This document shows, piece after piece, positions 38,041 to 46,581 of a stretch of 64,000 nucleotides of DNA. Every line of letters begins with the position of its first letter. The stretch's first letter is position 1. The translations under genes and the position numbers were made by a program. A model generated the notes under the pieces. That model was given only the letters and a program-made list of their open reading frames with translations. It was not told where the DNA came from and did no database searches. The stretch comes from Streptomyces sp. AC550_RSS872 (GTDB lineage Bacteria; Actinomycetota; Actinomycetes; Streptomycetales; Streptomycetaceae): assembly GCF_019049285.1 (NCBI RefSeq), contig NZ_JAGMUL010000207.1:62001-126000 (forward strand), written 5' to 3'.

Positions 38041-39147
38041 ATGTCCATCCCCACCCGCGCCGCCGTCGTCGAGTCCGGCGGAGCGCCCTTCACCCTCTCC
38101 GACGTCGAACTCGCCGAGCCCGGTCCGCACGAGGCCGTCGTCCGCATGGTGGCGACCGGCCTGTGTCACACCGACCTCGGCGTGGCGAGCGGCGGACTGC
38201 CCTTCCCGCTGCCCGGCGTCCTCGGCCACGAGGGCGCGGGCGTCGTCGAGGCCGTCGGCCCCGCCGTGACCGGCGTCGCACCCGGTGACCACGTCGTGCT
38301 GTCCTTCACTTCCTGCGGTGACTGCCGCAACTGCCGCGGCGGACACCCGGCGTACTGCGCGACCTGGCTGCCGCTGAACCTCATCGGCGGCCGCCGGGCC
38401 GACGGCACCAGCACGATCAGCCGGGACGGCGAGGACCTCGGCGGCCACTTCTTCGGACAGTCCTCCTTCGCCGAGCGGGCCCTGGTGGACGAGCGCAGCC
38501 TGGTCAAGGTCGACCCGGAGGTGCCGCTCACCTCGATCGCCCCGCTGGGCTGCGGTGTGCAGACCGGAGTCGGCGCCGTCTGGAACGTGCTGAAGCCGGT
38601 CACCGGCAGCACGGTCGTCGTCCTCGGCGCCGGAGCCGTCGGCCTGTCCGCCGTCATGGCCGCCGCCCTGACCCCCGCCACCAACATCGTCGCCGTCGAC
38701 CGGGTCGCCGAACGCCTCTCCCTGGCAAGGGAGCTGGGCGCCACCCACACCGTCGACGCGGCCGAGGCCGACCTCGGCGAGGCGCTCGCCGGGATCACCG
38801 GCGGACAGGGCGCCGACGGCGTCGTGGAGACCACGGGCAACGTCGGCGTCCTGCGCCAGGGCGTCGACGCGCTCGCCGCCCGCGGCACCCTGGTCGTCGT
38901 CGGCGCCCCGCCGTTCGGTACCGAAGTCGCCCTGGACGTCAACGGGTTGCTCGGCGGAAAGCAGGTCGTGGGCCTCACCCTCGGCGACGCCGAGACGCAG
39001 ACCTTCATCCCCGCCCTGGTCCGGCTGGTGAAGGAAGGGCGGCTCCCGCTGCACCGCCTGATCAGCACCTATCCGTTCGCGGAGATCGACCAGGCGGTGC
39101 GGGACATGGGCGCGGGCAAGGCGATCAAGCCCGTGCTGACCTTCTGA
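38041..39147 (+). CDS. Zinc-dependent alcohol dehydrogenase (class III / aryl-alcohol type)
   Basis: The 368-residue medium-chain dehydrogenase has the catalytic zinc ligands in GLCHTDLG (Cys near residue 41) and GHEGAGVVEAVG (His-Glu near 65), and a structural zinc site CGDCRNCRGGHPAYC near residues 95-109, where all four Cys are present. The Rossmann motif VLGAGAVGLSAV is near residue 197, with an acidic residue (VAVDR) after the second strand, suggesting NAD. It oxidises a primary alcohol or reduces an aldehyde, upstream of the aldehyde dehydrogenase in the same operon. ATG 38041 lies 25 bases after that gene, with AGGAG before it. Confidence 0.92.
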   Translation: MSIPTRAAVVESGGAPFTLSDVELAEPGPHEAVVRMVATGLCHTDLGVASGGLPFPLPGVLGHEGAGVVEAVGPAVTGVAPGDHVVLSFTSCGDCRNCRGGHPAYCATWLPLNLIGGRRADGTSTISRDGEDLGGHFFGQSSFAERALVDERSLVKVDPEVPLTSIAPLGCGVQTGVGAVWNVLKPVTGSTVVVLGAGAVGLSAVMAAALTPATNIVAVDRVAERLSLARELGATHTVDAAEADLGEALAGITGGQGADGVVETTGNVGVLRQGVDALAARGTLVVVGAPPFGTEVALDVNGLLGGKQVVGLTLGDAETQTFIPALVRLVKEGRLPLHRLISTYPFAEIDQAVRDMGAGKAIKPVLTF

Positions 39148-39174
39148 CCCGGGCCCTTCCGGCCCCGGTCGGCC

Positions 39175-40125
39175 TCAGTCGACCGTCAGGACCAGTTTCC
39201 CCGTGGTCCGGCCGGTGTCACCGAGCGCGTGCGCCTCGGCGGCATCGGCCAGCGGGAAGGTGCCGGCGATCTCGACGCGCAGCTGCCCCTTCTCGACCAG
39301 GTCCGTGATCGCCCGCAGGTCGGCGCGGTCGGCGTCCACGAGCATCCGCACGGCCCGTACGCCGAGCCGCTCGGCCTCCTCGTGGAACTCGTCCGACCCG
39401 ACCGGCAGGATCGAGACGACGACGCCGCCCGGGCGCAGCACCTTCAGTGAGCGCACCGAGGTCTCACCGCCCAGGGTGTCCAGCACCACGTCCACGTCCT
39501 TCACCGCCTCGGCGAAGTCCGTCTCCCGGTAGTCGATCAACTCGTCCGCGCCGAGGCCCCGCAGGAACTCGTGCTTGCCCGCGCTCGCCGTGCCGATCAC
39601 ATACGCGCCCCGCGCCTTGGCGATCTGCACGGCCACATGCCCGACCCCGCCGGCCGCCGCGTGGACCAGCACCCGCTGGCCCGGCCGCACATCGGCGTAC
39701 TCGACCAGGGCCTGCCACGCGGTCAGCGAGACCAGTGGCAGCGCGCCCGCCTGGGTGTGGTCGATCGAGGCCGGTTTGTGGGCGAAGGTGCGGGCCGGCG
39801 CGGTGACGTACTCGGCGTGCGAGCCGTGGCCGAACGGGTAGGACAGCATGCCGAAGACCTCGTCGCCGGGCCGGAACCGGGCGACGCCGATGCCGACCGC
39901 CTCGACCACACCGGAGACGTCCCAGCCCAGGACGAAGGGCGGCTCGCCCAGGAAACCGCCGTTCGCGCGGTGCTTCCAGTCGGTCGGATTGACGCCGGCG
40001 GCTCGTACGCGCACCAGTACCTCGTTCGGGCGCGGCGTCGGGCGCTCCAGCTCCACTTCCTTCAGAACCTCGGGACCGCCGAGGACGTCCTGGCTGATGG
40101 CTCGCATCGTGTTCTCAGTGCTCAT
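39175..40125 (-). CDS. NADP-dependent quinone-oxidoreductase-type MDR enzyme
   Basis: The 316-residue protein is a zinc-free medium-chain reductase. It shows GVNPTDWKHRANG near residue 44, GWDVSGVVEAVG near 62, the cofactor motif VHAAAGGVGHVAVQIAKARG near 150, and a C-terminal GKLVLTVD. The family reduces quinones or alpha,beta-unsaturated carbonyls. The start at 40125 (MSTENTMRAIS) is preferred over the longer frame. It is divergent from a GlxA/AraC-type regulator gene, with a 10-base inverted repeat between them, so it is probably the regulator's main target. Confidence 0.9.
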   Translation of the reverse strand: MSTENTMRAISQDVLGGPEVLKEVELERPTPRPNEVLVRVRAAGVNPTDWKHRANGGFLGEPPFVLGWDVSGVVEAVGIGVARFRPGDEVFGMLSYPFGHGSHAEYVTAPARTFAHKPASIDHTQAGALPLVSLTAWQALVEYADVRPGQRVLVHAAAGGVGHVAVQIAKARGAYVIGTASAGKHEFLRGLGADELIDYRETDFAEAVKDVDVVLDTLGGETSVRSLKVLRPGGVVVSILPVGSDEFHEEAERLGVRAVRMLVDADRADLRAITDLVEKGQLRVEIAGTFPLADAAEAHALGDTGRTTGKLVLTVD

Positions 40126-40161
40126 GGTGAAACAGCCTGCCCGGGCCCGCCGCTCCGGAAA

Positions 40162-40198
40162 ATGGCACGATTGCCAACCTTCGATAGGATCGTGCCAT
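40162..40198. promoter_or_regulatory. Inverted-repeat operator between oxidoreductase and GlxA-type regulator
   Basis: ATGGCACGAT at 40162-40171 and ATCGTGCCAT at 40189-40198 form a perfect 10-base inverted repeat with 17 bases between arms. The right arm includes the ATG start of the regulator gene, which implies autorepression at or near the translation start. The left arm sits 37-46 bases upstream of the oxidoreductase start. Confidence 0.65.
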
Positions 40199-41174
40199 GC
40201 GTGGTCGTCGAGACGAACGAGATGAACGACAGGTGGAACGGGTCGTGGTACTGGCCCTGGACGGCGTCTACCCCTTCGAGCTCGGCATCCCCAGCCGGAT
40301 CCTCGGCGCGGCCGACGGCCGGTACGAGGTGCTGACATGCAGCGTCGACGGCCGGCCGGTGCACAGCACCGCGGACTTCACGATCGGCGTCCAGTACGGC
40401 CCGGAGATCCTCGCCACGGCCGACACCGTGGTGGTCGCCTCCATGGCGCCCCCGTACATCCCCATGGAGCTGCCTGCCGAGGTCGCCGCCGCCCTCGCGC
40501 TGATCCGCCCGGACGCACGCATCGTGTCGATCTGTACGGCCGCCTTCGTCCTCGCGGCGGCGGGCCTGCTGGACGGACGCCGGGCCACCACGCACTGGCA
40601 GGTGACCGACGCCTTCCGTCGCCTCCACCCGCACATCGACCTGGACCCGGACGTCCTCTTCGTCCACGACGGCAGGATCCTCACCTCGGCCGGCGCGGCC
40701 TCCGGCGTCGATGTCTGTCTGCACATCGTCCGGGTCGACCACGGCCACGAGCTGGCCAACGCCGTCGCCCGGCGCTGCGTCGTACCCCCGTTCCGGGACG
40801 GCGGCCAGGCCCAGTACATCGAGCAGCCGGTTCCGGAGAGCGGCGCCGCGAGCACCGCCGCCACCCGTGCCTGGGCCCTGGAGCGCCTCGGCGAGCCCCT
40901 CACACTGACCGACCTCGCCACCCATGCCGGGATGAGCCTGCGCACCTTCGCCCGCCGCTTCCACGACGAGGTCGGCCTCAGCCCCGGCCGCTGGCTGATC
41001 CAGCAGCGCGTCGCCCGCGCCCGGCATCTGCTGGAGTCCAGCGACCTGTCGGTGGACCGGATCGCCGGCCAGGTCGGCTTCGCCACGGGCGCCTCCCTGC
41101 GTCAGCATCTGCACGCCGCGATCGGGGTGTCACCGCAGGCGTATCGCCGTACGTTCCAGGCGGCTGCGCGGTGA
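40197..41174 (+). CDS. GlxA-family AraC-type regulator with DJ-1/PfpI domain
   Basis: The 325-residue regulator has an N-terminal DJ-1/PfpI-like domain (RVVVLALDGVYPFELGIPSR at about residue 14; the elbow VSICTAAFVLAAAGLL near 110 with a Cys; TTHWQVTDAFRR near 130) and a C-terminal AraC domain with two helix-turn-helix units, LTDLATHAGMSLRTFARRF near 240 and VDRIAGQVGFATGASLRQH near 288. It probably senses a reactive carbonyl or metabolite and regulates the divergent oxidoreductase. ATG 40197 lies within the inverted-repeat operator. Confidence 0.92.
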   Translation: MRGRRDERDERQVERVVVLALDGVYPFELGIPSRILGAADGRYEVLTCSVDGRPVHSTADFTIGVQYGPEILATADTVVVASMAPPYIPMELPAEVAAALALIRPDARIVSICTAAFVLAAAGLLDGRRATTHWQVTDAFRRLHPHIDLDPDVLFVHDGRILTSAGAASGVDVCLHIVRVDHGHELANAVARRCVVPPFRDGGQAQYIEQPVPESGAASTAATRAWALERLGEPLTLTDLATHAGMSLRTFARRFHDEVGLSPGRWLIQQRVARARHLLESSDLSVDRIAGQVGFATGASLRQHLHAAIGVSPQAYRRTFQAAAR

Positions 41175-41198
41175 CCGGACGGTGGTTCGCGTGACTTC

Positions 41199-42833
41199 TC
41201 ACGCCTCCGCAGCGGCGTACACGCGCGTGCCCCCGACGTAAGTGAGGGATACCCGCGTCTGCGCGATCGCCTCCACCGGCCCGGCGAACGGATCGCGGTC
41301 CAGGACCACGAGATCCGCGAGTGCGCCGGCCCGTACCTCGCCCGTGTCGTCGAGGTGGTTCACATACGCCGAGCCCGCCGTGTAGGCGGTCAACGCCTCG
41401 GCGAGCCCGATGCGTTCGCCCGGCAGGAACACCGGGGTGCCGTCGGCGTCCGGGGCCACCCGGTTGACCGCCACATGGATCCCGTGGAGCGGATCAGGGC
41501 TGCTCACCGGCCAGTCGCTGCCCGCCGCGAGCCGGGCACCGGAGCGCAGCAGCGCGCCGAACGGGTACTGCCACGCGGCCCGTTCGGGGCCCAGGAACGG
41601 AATCGTCAGCTCGTCCATCTGCGGTTCGTGCGCGGCCCACAGCGGCTGGATGTTCGCGGTGGCCCCGAGAGCGGCGAACCGTGGTACGTCGGCAGGCTGG
41701 ACGACCTGGAGGTGGGCGAGGTGGGGCCGCGTGCCGCTCGGCCCGTTCGTGGCCCGCGCCGCCTCGATGGCGTCCAGCGCGTCGCGTACGGCCCGGTCGC
41801 CGAGGGCGTGGAAGTGGCACTGGAAGCCGAGCGCGTCCAACTCGGTGACGTATTTGGGCAGTTGCCCGGGGTCGATGAAGCTGGTGCCCCGGTTGGCGGT
41901 GGCGCAGCCGCACTTGTCGAGATAGGGGTCCAGCAGCGCCGCCGTTCCGGTCTCGGCGACACCGTCCAGCATCAGCTTGACGCTGCCCGCGCGGAACCGG
42001 CCATGGCTCAACGCGGCCCGCCGCTCGACCAGTTCGGGAATCTGCTCGGCGCCCCGCTCGCGGTCCCACCACAGCGCACCGACGACGCGGGCGGTGAGCG
42101 AGCCGTCCAGCGCGGCCGCCACATACGCATCGGCCGGGTCGTCCATCCCGAGGAAGTCCCCGACCAACGCGTCCTGCCAGGCCGTGATGCCGAGCGCGTG
42201 CAGATGCCGTTGGGCGTGCAGCAGCGCCGCCAGCCGGTCGGCCGGGGTGGTCGGCGGGGTGAGCCGCCCCACCAGCTGCATCGCCCCCTCCTGCAAGGTC
42301 CCGCTCGGCTCACCCGAGGCGTCCCGGTCGATCCGCCCGTCGGCCGGGTCGGACGTGTTCCGCGTGAGGCCGGCGAGCGCGAGGGCACGGCTGTTGACCC
42401 AGGCCCCGTGATGGTCGCGGTTGGGCAGATACACCGGCCGGTCGGGCACGACCGCGTCCAGCAGCTCCTTCGTCGGCGTACCGCCCGCGAAGGCCTCCAT
42501 CGACCAGCCGCCGCCCGTGATCCACTCCCGCTCCGGGTGCGCGTCGGCGTACGCGCGCACCGCGGCGAGCGTCTCGTCGGCCGTCCTGGCCCCGGTCAGG
42601 TCGCACTGGGAGAGTTCCAGCCCGGCCGGCACCGGATGCACGTGCGCGTCCTGGAATCCGGGCAGCAGCAGCCGCCCGGCGAGGTCCACCACCTCGGTCC
42701 GCGGCCCGGCGAGATCGTGCACCTCCTGGTGTCCTACGGCGGTGACGCGGTCGCCGGTGACGGCCACGGCGGTCGCGGTGCGGCCCTCGGGAGTGAGGAC
42801 TGGGCCGCCGGTGAAGAGGAGATCTGCGTGCAT
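41199..42833 (-). CDS. YtcJ-type metal-dependent amidohydrolase
   Basis: The 544-residue enzyme is of the amidohydrolase superfamily, YtcJ-like (long-form) group: PGFQDAHVHP near residue 60 supplies the first metal-binding His pair, FHALGDRAVRDALDAIE near 345 and HLQVVQP near 376 further ligands, and GSDWPVSS near 455 the catalytic Asp. It hydrolyses an amide or N-acyl substrate; the exact one is unknown. ATG 42833 starts MHADLLFTGGPVL, 18 bases after the amino-acid permease stop on the same strand, so the permease probably imports its substrate or product. Confidence 0.9.
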   Translation of the reverse strand: MHADLLFTGGPVLTPEGRTATAVAVTGDRVTAVGHQEVHDLAGPRTEVVDLAGRLLLPGFQDAHVHPVPAGLELSQCDLTGARTADETLAAVRAYADAHPEREWITGGGWSMEAFAGGTPTKELLDAVVPDRPVYLPNRDHHGAWVNSRALALAGLTRNTSDPADGRIDRDASGEPSGTLQEGAMQLVGRLTPPTTPADRLAALLHAQRHLHALGITAWQDALVGDFLGMDDPADAYVAAALDGSLTARVVGALWWDRERGAEQIPELVERRAALSHGRFRAGSVKLMLDGVAETGTAALLDPYLDKCGCATANRGTSFIDPGQLPKYVTELDALGFQCHFHALGDRAVRDALDAIEAARATNGPSGTRPHLAHLQVVQPADVPRFAALGATANIQPLWAAHEPQMDELTIPFLGPERAAWQYPFGALLRSGARLAAGSDWPVSSPDPLHGIHVAVNRVAPDADGTPVFLPGERIGLAEALTAYTAGSAYVNHLDDTGEVRAGALADLVVLDRDPFAGPVEAIAQTRVSLTYVGGTRVYAAAEA

Positions 42834-42851
42834 GATCCGTTTCCTGGTCGG

Positions 42852-44357
42852 TTATCGGGAGGTGGCGAGAAGCTGCGGGGCGTCGGCGTCGGTGCCCTTG
42901 CCGGTGCGGAAGTACGGGGACCTGCGCACCCACCTGGCCCACGCGGCGGCCACGAAACCGGACGCGATCATCGCCAGCGGGGTGACCAGCAGGAACCAGC
43001 CGTTGTCCGCGCTGACTTCGAAGTGGTCGGCGGAGGTGTAGAAGGACCAGCCGAGATAGCCGCCGAGGCCGAGCAGTACGGCCGCGCTCAGCGTGGGCAG
43101 GACGACCGCGCGCACCCCCTGCCGCCAGTCCTCGCGCAGCAGGCCGCGGAACCGGACGGCCGCGGCTAGTGCGGTGAGGGCGTACGACAGGGCGACCACG
43201 ATGCCCACCGCGCTCACCGTCGCCATGATCATGTCGGCGAGCCGGGGGATGACCAGCGCCAGGCCCGCGACGCCCGCCGCGAGGGCGCCGATCAGCATCG
43301 TGCCGGTGGCCGGAGTACCGTACCGGGGGCTGACCTTGGACCACACCGGCCCGAGCGTACGGTCCCGGCTCATCGCGAACATCGCCCTGGCCGTGGGGAT
43401 CACCCCGGCCTGGAGCGAGGCGACCGCCGAGAACATCAGGGCGACCAGGGGCAGCGCCGCCCACGGCTGGGACGCCAGCCGGTCGCCGAAGAAGGCCAGC
43501 CCCTCGGCGCCGTGGCCCGCCAACTCCTGCTCGGACAGGACACGTTGGAAGGCGACGGAGCCGAGCAGGAACAGCGCCAGCATGGTGAACAGGGTGGTGA
43601 TCCCGGCCCGCGACGCGTCGCGCGGGTCACGCACCTCCTCGTTGACACTGAACGCCGACTCGAAACCCCAGTAGCAGAACACCGACAGCAGCATCCCCTG
43701 CGCGAGGGCCGTCGCCGACGGGATCGCGAACGGGTCGAACCAGCTCAGGCTGAAGTCGTGCGGACCGGTGACGATGCCGTAGCCGCAGAAGCCCAGCAGG
43801 ACCACGTACTCGAAGACCAGCAGCCCGGCCTGGAGACGGGCGGCGGTGCGGATGCCGGTGACGGCGGTCAGCGTGACCGCCACCAGGACCAGGATGCCGA
43901 GCGCCGTCGTCTGCGCGGTCGAACCCGGGTCCAGCGCGAGGCCGCCGATCCGGTGCAGGCCCGCGTCCCCGGCGAGCTGGAGCAGGGCGGAGCCGGTGAC
44001 CGCCGTGGTGTACGCGAGGAACGCCACCACGGCCACGATGTTCACCCAGCCGACCATGAAGCCCAGCCAGGGCGTGAGCGAACGGCCCACCCACACATAG
44101 CCGTTGCCCGCGTTCGGCTCGACCTGGTTGAGCCGCGCATAGGCGCCCGCGATGCCCAGGACCGGCAGGAACGCCAGCAGCATGATCGCCGGCAGATGCA
44201 GGCCCACCACGCCGGCCGTGACCCCGAGCCCGATGCCGATGCTGGTGGTCGCGGCCGTGCTGGACGCGGCGATGGCGACCCCGTCCAGGACGCCCAGGGA
44301 CTTGCGCAGCTCGGGCCGCGCCGGAGGGTCGACGCTGTAGGACTGCTCGTCGGGCAT
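42852..44357 (-). CDS. APC-family amino acid permease
   Basis: The 501-residue membrane protein has about 12 to 14 hydrophobic segments and starts with a polar tail ending LGVLDGVAIAASSTAATTSI, the first-helix pattern of the amino acid-polyamine-organocation superfamily. GNGYVWVGRSLTPWLGFMVGW near residue 82 is the conserved loop after helix 2, and SVFCYWGFESAFSVNEEVRD near 225 is a characteristic helix-6 motif. It probably imports an amino acid, amide or N-acyl compound for the coupled amidohydrolase. ATG 44357 follows GGAGAGCGGCC. The divergent TetR gene is its likely regulator. Confidence 0.92.
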   Translation of the reverse strand: MPDEQSYSVDPPARPELRKSLGVLDGVAIAASSTAATTSIGIGLGVTAGVVGLHLPAIMLLAFLPVLGIAGAYARLNQVEPNAGNGYVWVGRSLTPWLGFMVGWVNIVAVVAFLAYTTAVTGSALLQLAGDAGLHRIGGLALDPGSTAQTTALGILVLVAVTLTAVTGIRTAARLQAGLLVFEYVVLLGFCGYGIVTGPHDFSLSWFDPFAIPSATALAQGMLLSVFCYWGFESAFSVNEEVRDPRDASRAGITTLFTMLALFLLGSVAFQRVLSEQELAGHGAEGLAFFGDRLASQPWAALPLVALMFSAVASLQAGVIPTARAMFAMSRDRTLGPVWSKVSPRYGTPATGTMLIGALAAGVAGLALVIPRLADMIMATVSAVGIVVALSYALTALAAAVRFRGLLREDWRQGVRAVVLPTLSAAVLLGLGGYLGWSFYTSADHFEVSADNGWFLLVTPLAMIASGFVAAAWARWVRRSPYFRTGKGTDADAPQLLATSR

Positions 44358-44435
44358 GGCCGCTCTCCGCTCGCACCGGGGGCCTGGAAACGGCCCCGAT
44401 GAGCGGACATGAAACTGTCCGGGGGGTTAACAGGT

Positions 44436-44446
44436 CAACGGTGTTG
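44436..44446. promoter_or_regulatory. Small palindrome in the permease/TetR intergenic region
   Basis: CAAC-GGT-GTTG lies at 44436-44446 and is flanked by further GTTAAC and GTTGTC half-sites within 25 bases. The position between divergent permease and TetR genes suits a TetR-family operator. The palindrome is short, so this is a weak candidate. Confidence 0.3.
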
Positions 44447-44502
44447 TCATAAGGTGCGGGGCACCGGACCGTGCGAGGCAGTCCATGGGAGGCAGGCAGT
44501 CC

Positions 44503-45261
44503 ATGAGCGAGCGCGTCGTCCCGCCCGCCGCCCGCCGGCGCAGGCGCCCCACCAAGCAGGGCGTCGTCCTGTCCGAGGAGCTCATCGTCGAGACGGCCCT
44601 GCGGCTCATCGAGGAGCACGGCGCCGACGCCCTCTCGGTCCGCCGCCTCGGCCGCGCGCTCGGCGCCGACCCCAGCTCGCTGTACCGGTACTTCCGGCAC
44701 ACCGACGACCTGATGCTCGCCATCGCCGACGAACTCATCGGCCGTACGCTGCGCACCTGGCGCCCCACCGGCGACTGGCGCGCCGACCTGCGCGACCTCG
44801 GCCTGCGCATGCACGCGGGGGCCCTCGCACACCCGCGCGCTGCCGTGCTCAGCTCGTACCGGGTGACCGGGCGGACGTACGAGATCCAGGCCGTCGAGAC
44901 CATCCTCGGCGTGCTGCGCGACGCGGGTTTCCCCGACGCCGAGGCGGTGCGGATCTACCACGCGTTCGTCGACCAGACCCTCGCCCACGGCGCCCTCGAC
45001 TCGGCGAGCGCGGCCATGCCGAAGGCCGCGCGGGAGGCGGAGGCGGCCGTCTGGCGGGCGACGTACGCACGGCTGCCCGCCGACACCCACCCGCACATCG
45101 CCGCCACCGCCCGCCACCTCGTGGCCGACATGACGCGCAGCTCCTATCCGGCCGCCCTGGAGCTGCTTCTCGGCGCGGCGGCGGGTCTGCTGGCGGAAAT
45201 CCGCTCCCGGTCCGGACACCCGACGGCCACACTGGACCCGTCCGTCAAAGCCGACCCCTGA
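44503..45261 (+). CDS. TetR-family regulator (TetR_C domain type)
   Basis: The 252-residue protein has a basic N-terminal tail (ARRRRRPTKQG) followed by a TetR DNA-binding domain: LSEELIVETALRLIEEHGAD and the helix-turn-helix VRRLGRALGADPSSLYRYF at residues about 44-62. The C-terminal domain resembles that of the TetR/TetR_C group, with ADMTRSSYPAALELLLGAA. It is divergent from the amino-acid permease operon and probably controls it. I chose ATG 44503 because GGGAGG lies ten bases upstream; ATG 44485 in frame would add six residues but has no ribosome site. Confidence 0.9.
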   Translation: MSERVVPPAARRRRRPTKQGVVLSEELIVETALRLIEEHGADALSVRRLGRALGADPSSLYRYFRHTDDLMLAIADELIGRTLRTWRPTGDWRADLRDLGLRMHAGALAHPRAAVLSSYRVTGRTYEIQAVETILGVLRDAGFPDAEAVRIYHAFVDQTLAHGALDSASAAMPKAAREAEAAVWRATYARLPADTHPHIAATARHLVADMTRSSYPAALELLLGAAAGLLAEIRSRSGHPTATLDPSVKADP

Positions 45262-45276
45262 GGAGAGACTTCGCCG

Positions 45277-45740
45277 ATGGCCGCGTCACCCGCACGCCCC
45301 GCCGAGCAGCGCAAGAAGGACACCCTGCACCGGCTCGAACACGACGAGGACGTGTGGGTCGCCACCGCCGACGCCGACGGGGGAGTGCCGTTCCTCGTGC
45401 CGCTCTCCTTCCTCTGGGACGGCTCGACGCTGCTGCTGGCGACACCCGCCACCAGCCCCACGGGCCGGAACCTGAGGACGACCGGCAGAACGCGCCTCGG
45501 CATCGGTCCGACCCGCGATGTCGTCATGATCGAGGGCACGGTCGAGACGATCACGCCGGCGAGCTGTCCGAGGAGGAGGGCGACCGCTTCGCCGCGCGGA
45601 CCGGCTTCGACCCGCGCCGACTCAGCACGCCCTACCTGTACTTCCGTGTCCTGCCGACCCGGGTACAGGCCTGGCGCGAGGCCAACGAGCTGGCGGGGCG
45701 GTTGCTGATGCGGGACGGGAAGTGGCTGGTGGCGGACTGA
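45277..45740 (+). pseudogene. Pyridoxamine-5'-phosphate-oxidase-like flavin protein with a -1 frameshift
   Basis: ATG 45277, after TGAGGAGAGA, encodes a split-barrel flavin-binding protein: HRLEHDEDVWVATADADGG, VPFLVPLSFLWDGSTLLLAT, then TRLGIGPTRDVVMIEGTVET. The frame is lost at about 45560, after VETITP, where one C appears missing. The next frame continues GELSEEEGDRFAARTGFDP, YLYFRVLPTRVQAWREANEL and stops at 45740. Repairing the single base would give a normal protein of about 155 residues. As written, the product is 143 residues with a scrambled C-terminus. A sequencing error cannot be excluded. Confidence 0.8.
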
Positions 45741-45819
45741 AACCGCCCGACCGGGACACCCGTCGGGGACAGGGCGGCGGGACAGGTCCGTCCCGCGCCC
45801 CGGATCCTTCGGAGGAGTC

Positions 45820-46212
45820 ATGCCACTGGTGACAGCGGGTTTCGTGGTGCTCGACTGTGCCGAGCCGGAGAAACTCGCCGTGTTCTACAAGGAACTGCTG
45901 GACGGCGAACAGACGGAGGCGACCGCCAACCGCGTGGAGATCAGGGGCGCCGACGGCACCCGGCTCGCGTTCCGCCGCGACATGAACGCGACGCCGCCGA
46001 GCTGGCCGCGCCCCGAGAACTCCCTCCAGGCCCACCTGGACTTCGTCGTGGAGGACCTGGACGAGGCCGAGCGCAGGATCGTCGGGCTCGGCGGCCGGCC
46101 GTTGGAGACGAAGGACGCGGCCGGCCCCTACGAGGCACGCGGCTACTGCGACCCGGCCGGCCACTCCTTCACCCTGCGCCGCCTGGCCCCCACGGCACCG
46201 AAGCAGGGCTGA
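45820..46212 (+). CDS. VOC-superfamily (glyoxalase/bleomycin-resistance-like) protein
   Basis: The 130-residue protein has the vicinal-oxygen-chelate fold as two beta-alpha-beta-beta-beta units: AGFVVLDCAEPEKLAVFYKE at the start and LQAHLDFVVEDLDEAERRIV near residue 67, with the metal-binding His of HLDFVV and a final CDPAGHSFTLRRL near 110. It may be a lyase, a dioxygenase or a drug-binding protein; the substrate is unknown. ATG 45820 follows GGAGGAG closely. No operon partner is evident: the next gene is convergent. Confidence 0.9.
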   Translation: MPLVTAGFVVLDCAEPEKLAVFYKELLDGEQTEATANRVEIRGADGTRLAFRRDMNATPPSWPRPENSLQAHLDFVVEDLDEAERRIVGLGGRPLETKDAAGPYEARGYCDPAGHSFTLRRLAPTAPKQG

Positions 46213-46249
46213 ACCGCTTCGGTGCCGGCACCTCGGCCGGGGTGGCCGC

Positions 46250-46558
46250 TCAGTCCCGCCCGCCCTTGTCGCTGACCGGCCACACCCCTGTCGACCGCTC
46301 GATCGCCTTGGCGCCCGTGCGGTCGGCCAGGCTGCGCGCCATCGCGAACAGGGCTCCCTGGACCGCGGCCGCCAGCAGGATCTCGCCCCAGCCGCGGTCC
46401 CGGTCCAGAGCGTCGGGGGCGTCCTCCTCATGACGTATCGCCATCCACGTCTTGCGGAAGGCGAGTCCCGCCAGCGCGCCGCTCGCCCACCCGAGGGCGA
46501 ATCCCAGCGGCTTGTAGGCGAGGGGGAGTTTCGCCTTCTTCTGCTTCTTCTTGGCCAT
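46250..46558 (-). CDS. DUF4235 small membrane protein
   Basis: The 102-residue protein has a very basic N-terminus (AKKKQKKAKLP), two hydrophobic segments (GFALGWASGALAGLAF at about residue 20 and EILLAAAVQGALFAMARSLAD near 59), and a soluble tail ending VSDKGGRD. This is the layout of DUF4235 proteins of actinomycetes, which are of unknown role and often lie near membrane or stress genes. ATG 46558 is preferred to the upstream ATG at 46585. It lies 23 bases after the glutathionyl-hydroquinone-reductase-like gene on the same strand, so the two may be co-transcribed. Confidence 0.85.
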   Translation of the reverse strand: MAKKKQKKAKLPLAYKPLGFALGWASGALAGLAFRKTWMAIRHEEDAPDALDRDRGWGEILLAAAVQGALFAMARSLADRTGAKAIERSTGVWPVSDKGGRD

Positions 46559-46581
46559 GTGCCTGTGCCTCCTTCGTACGT

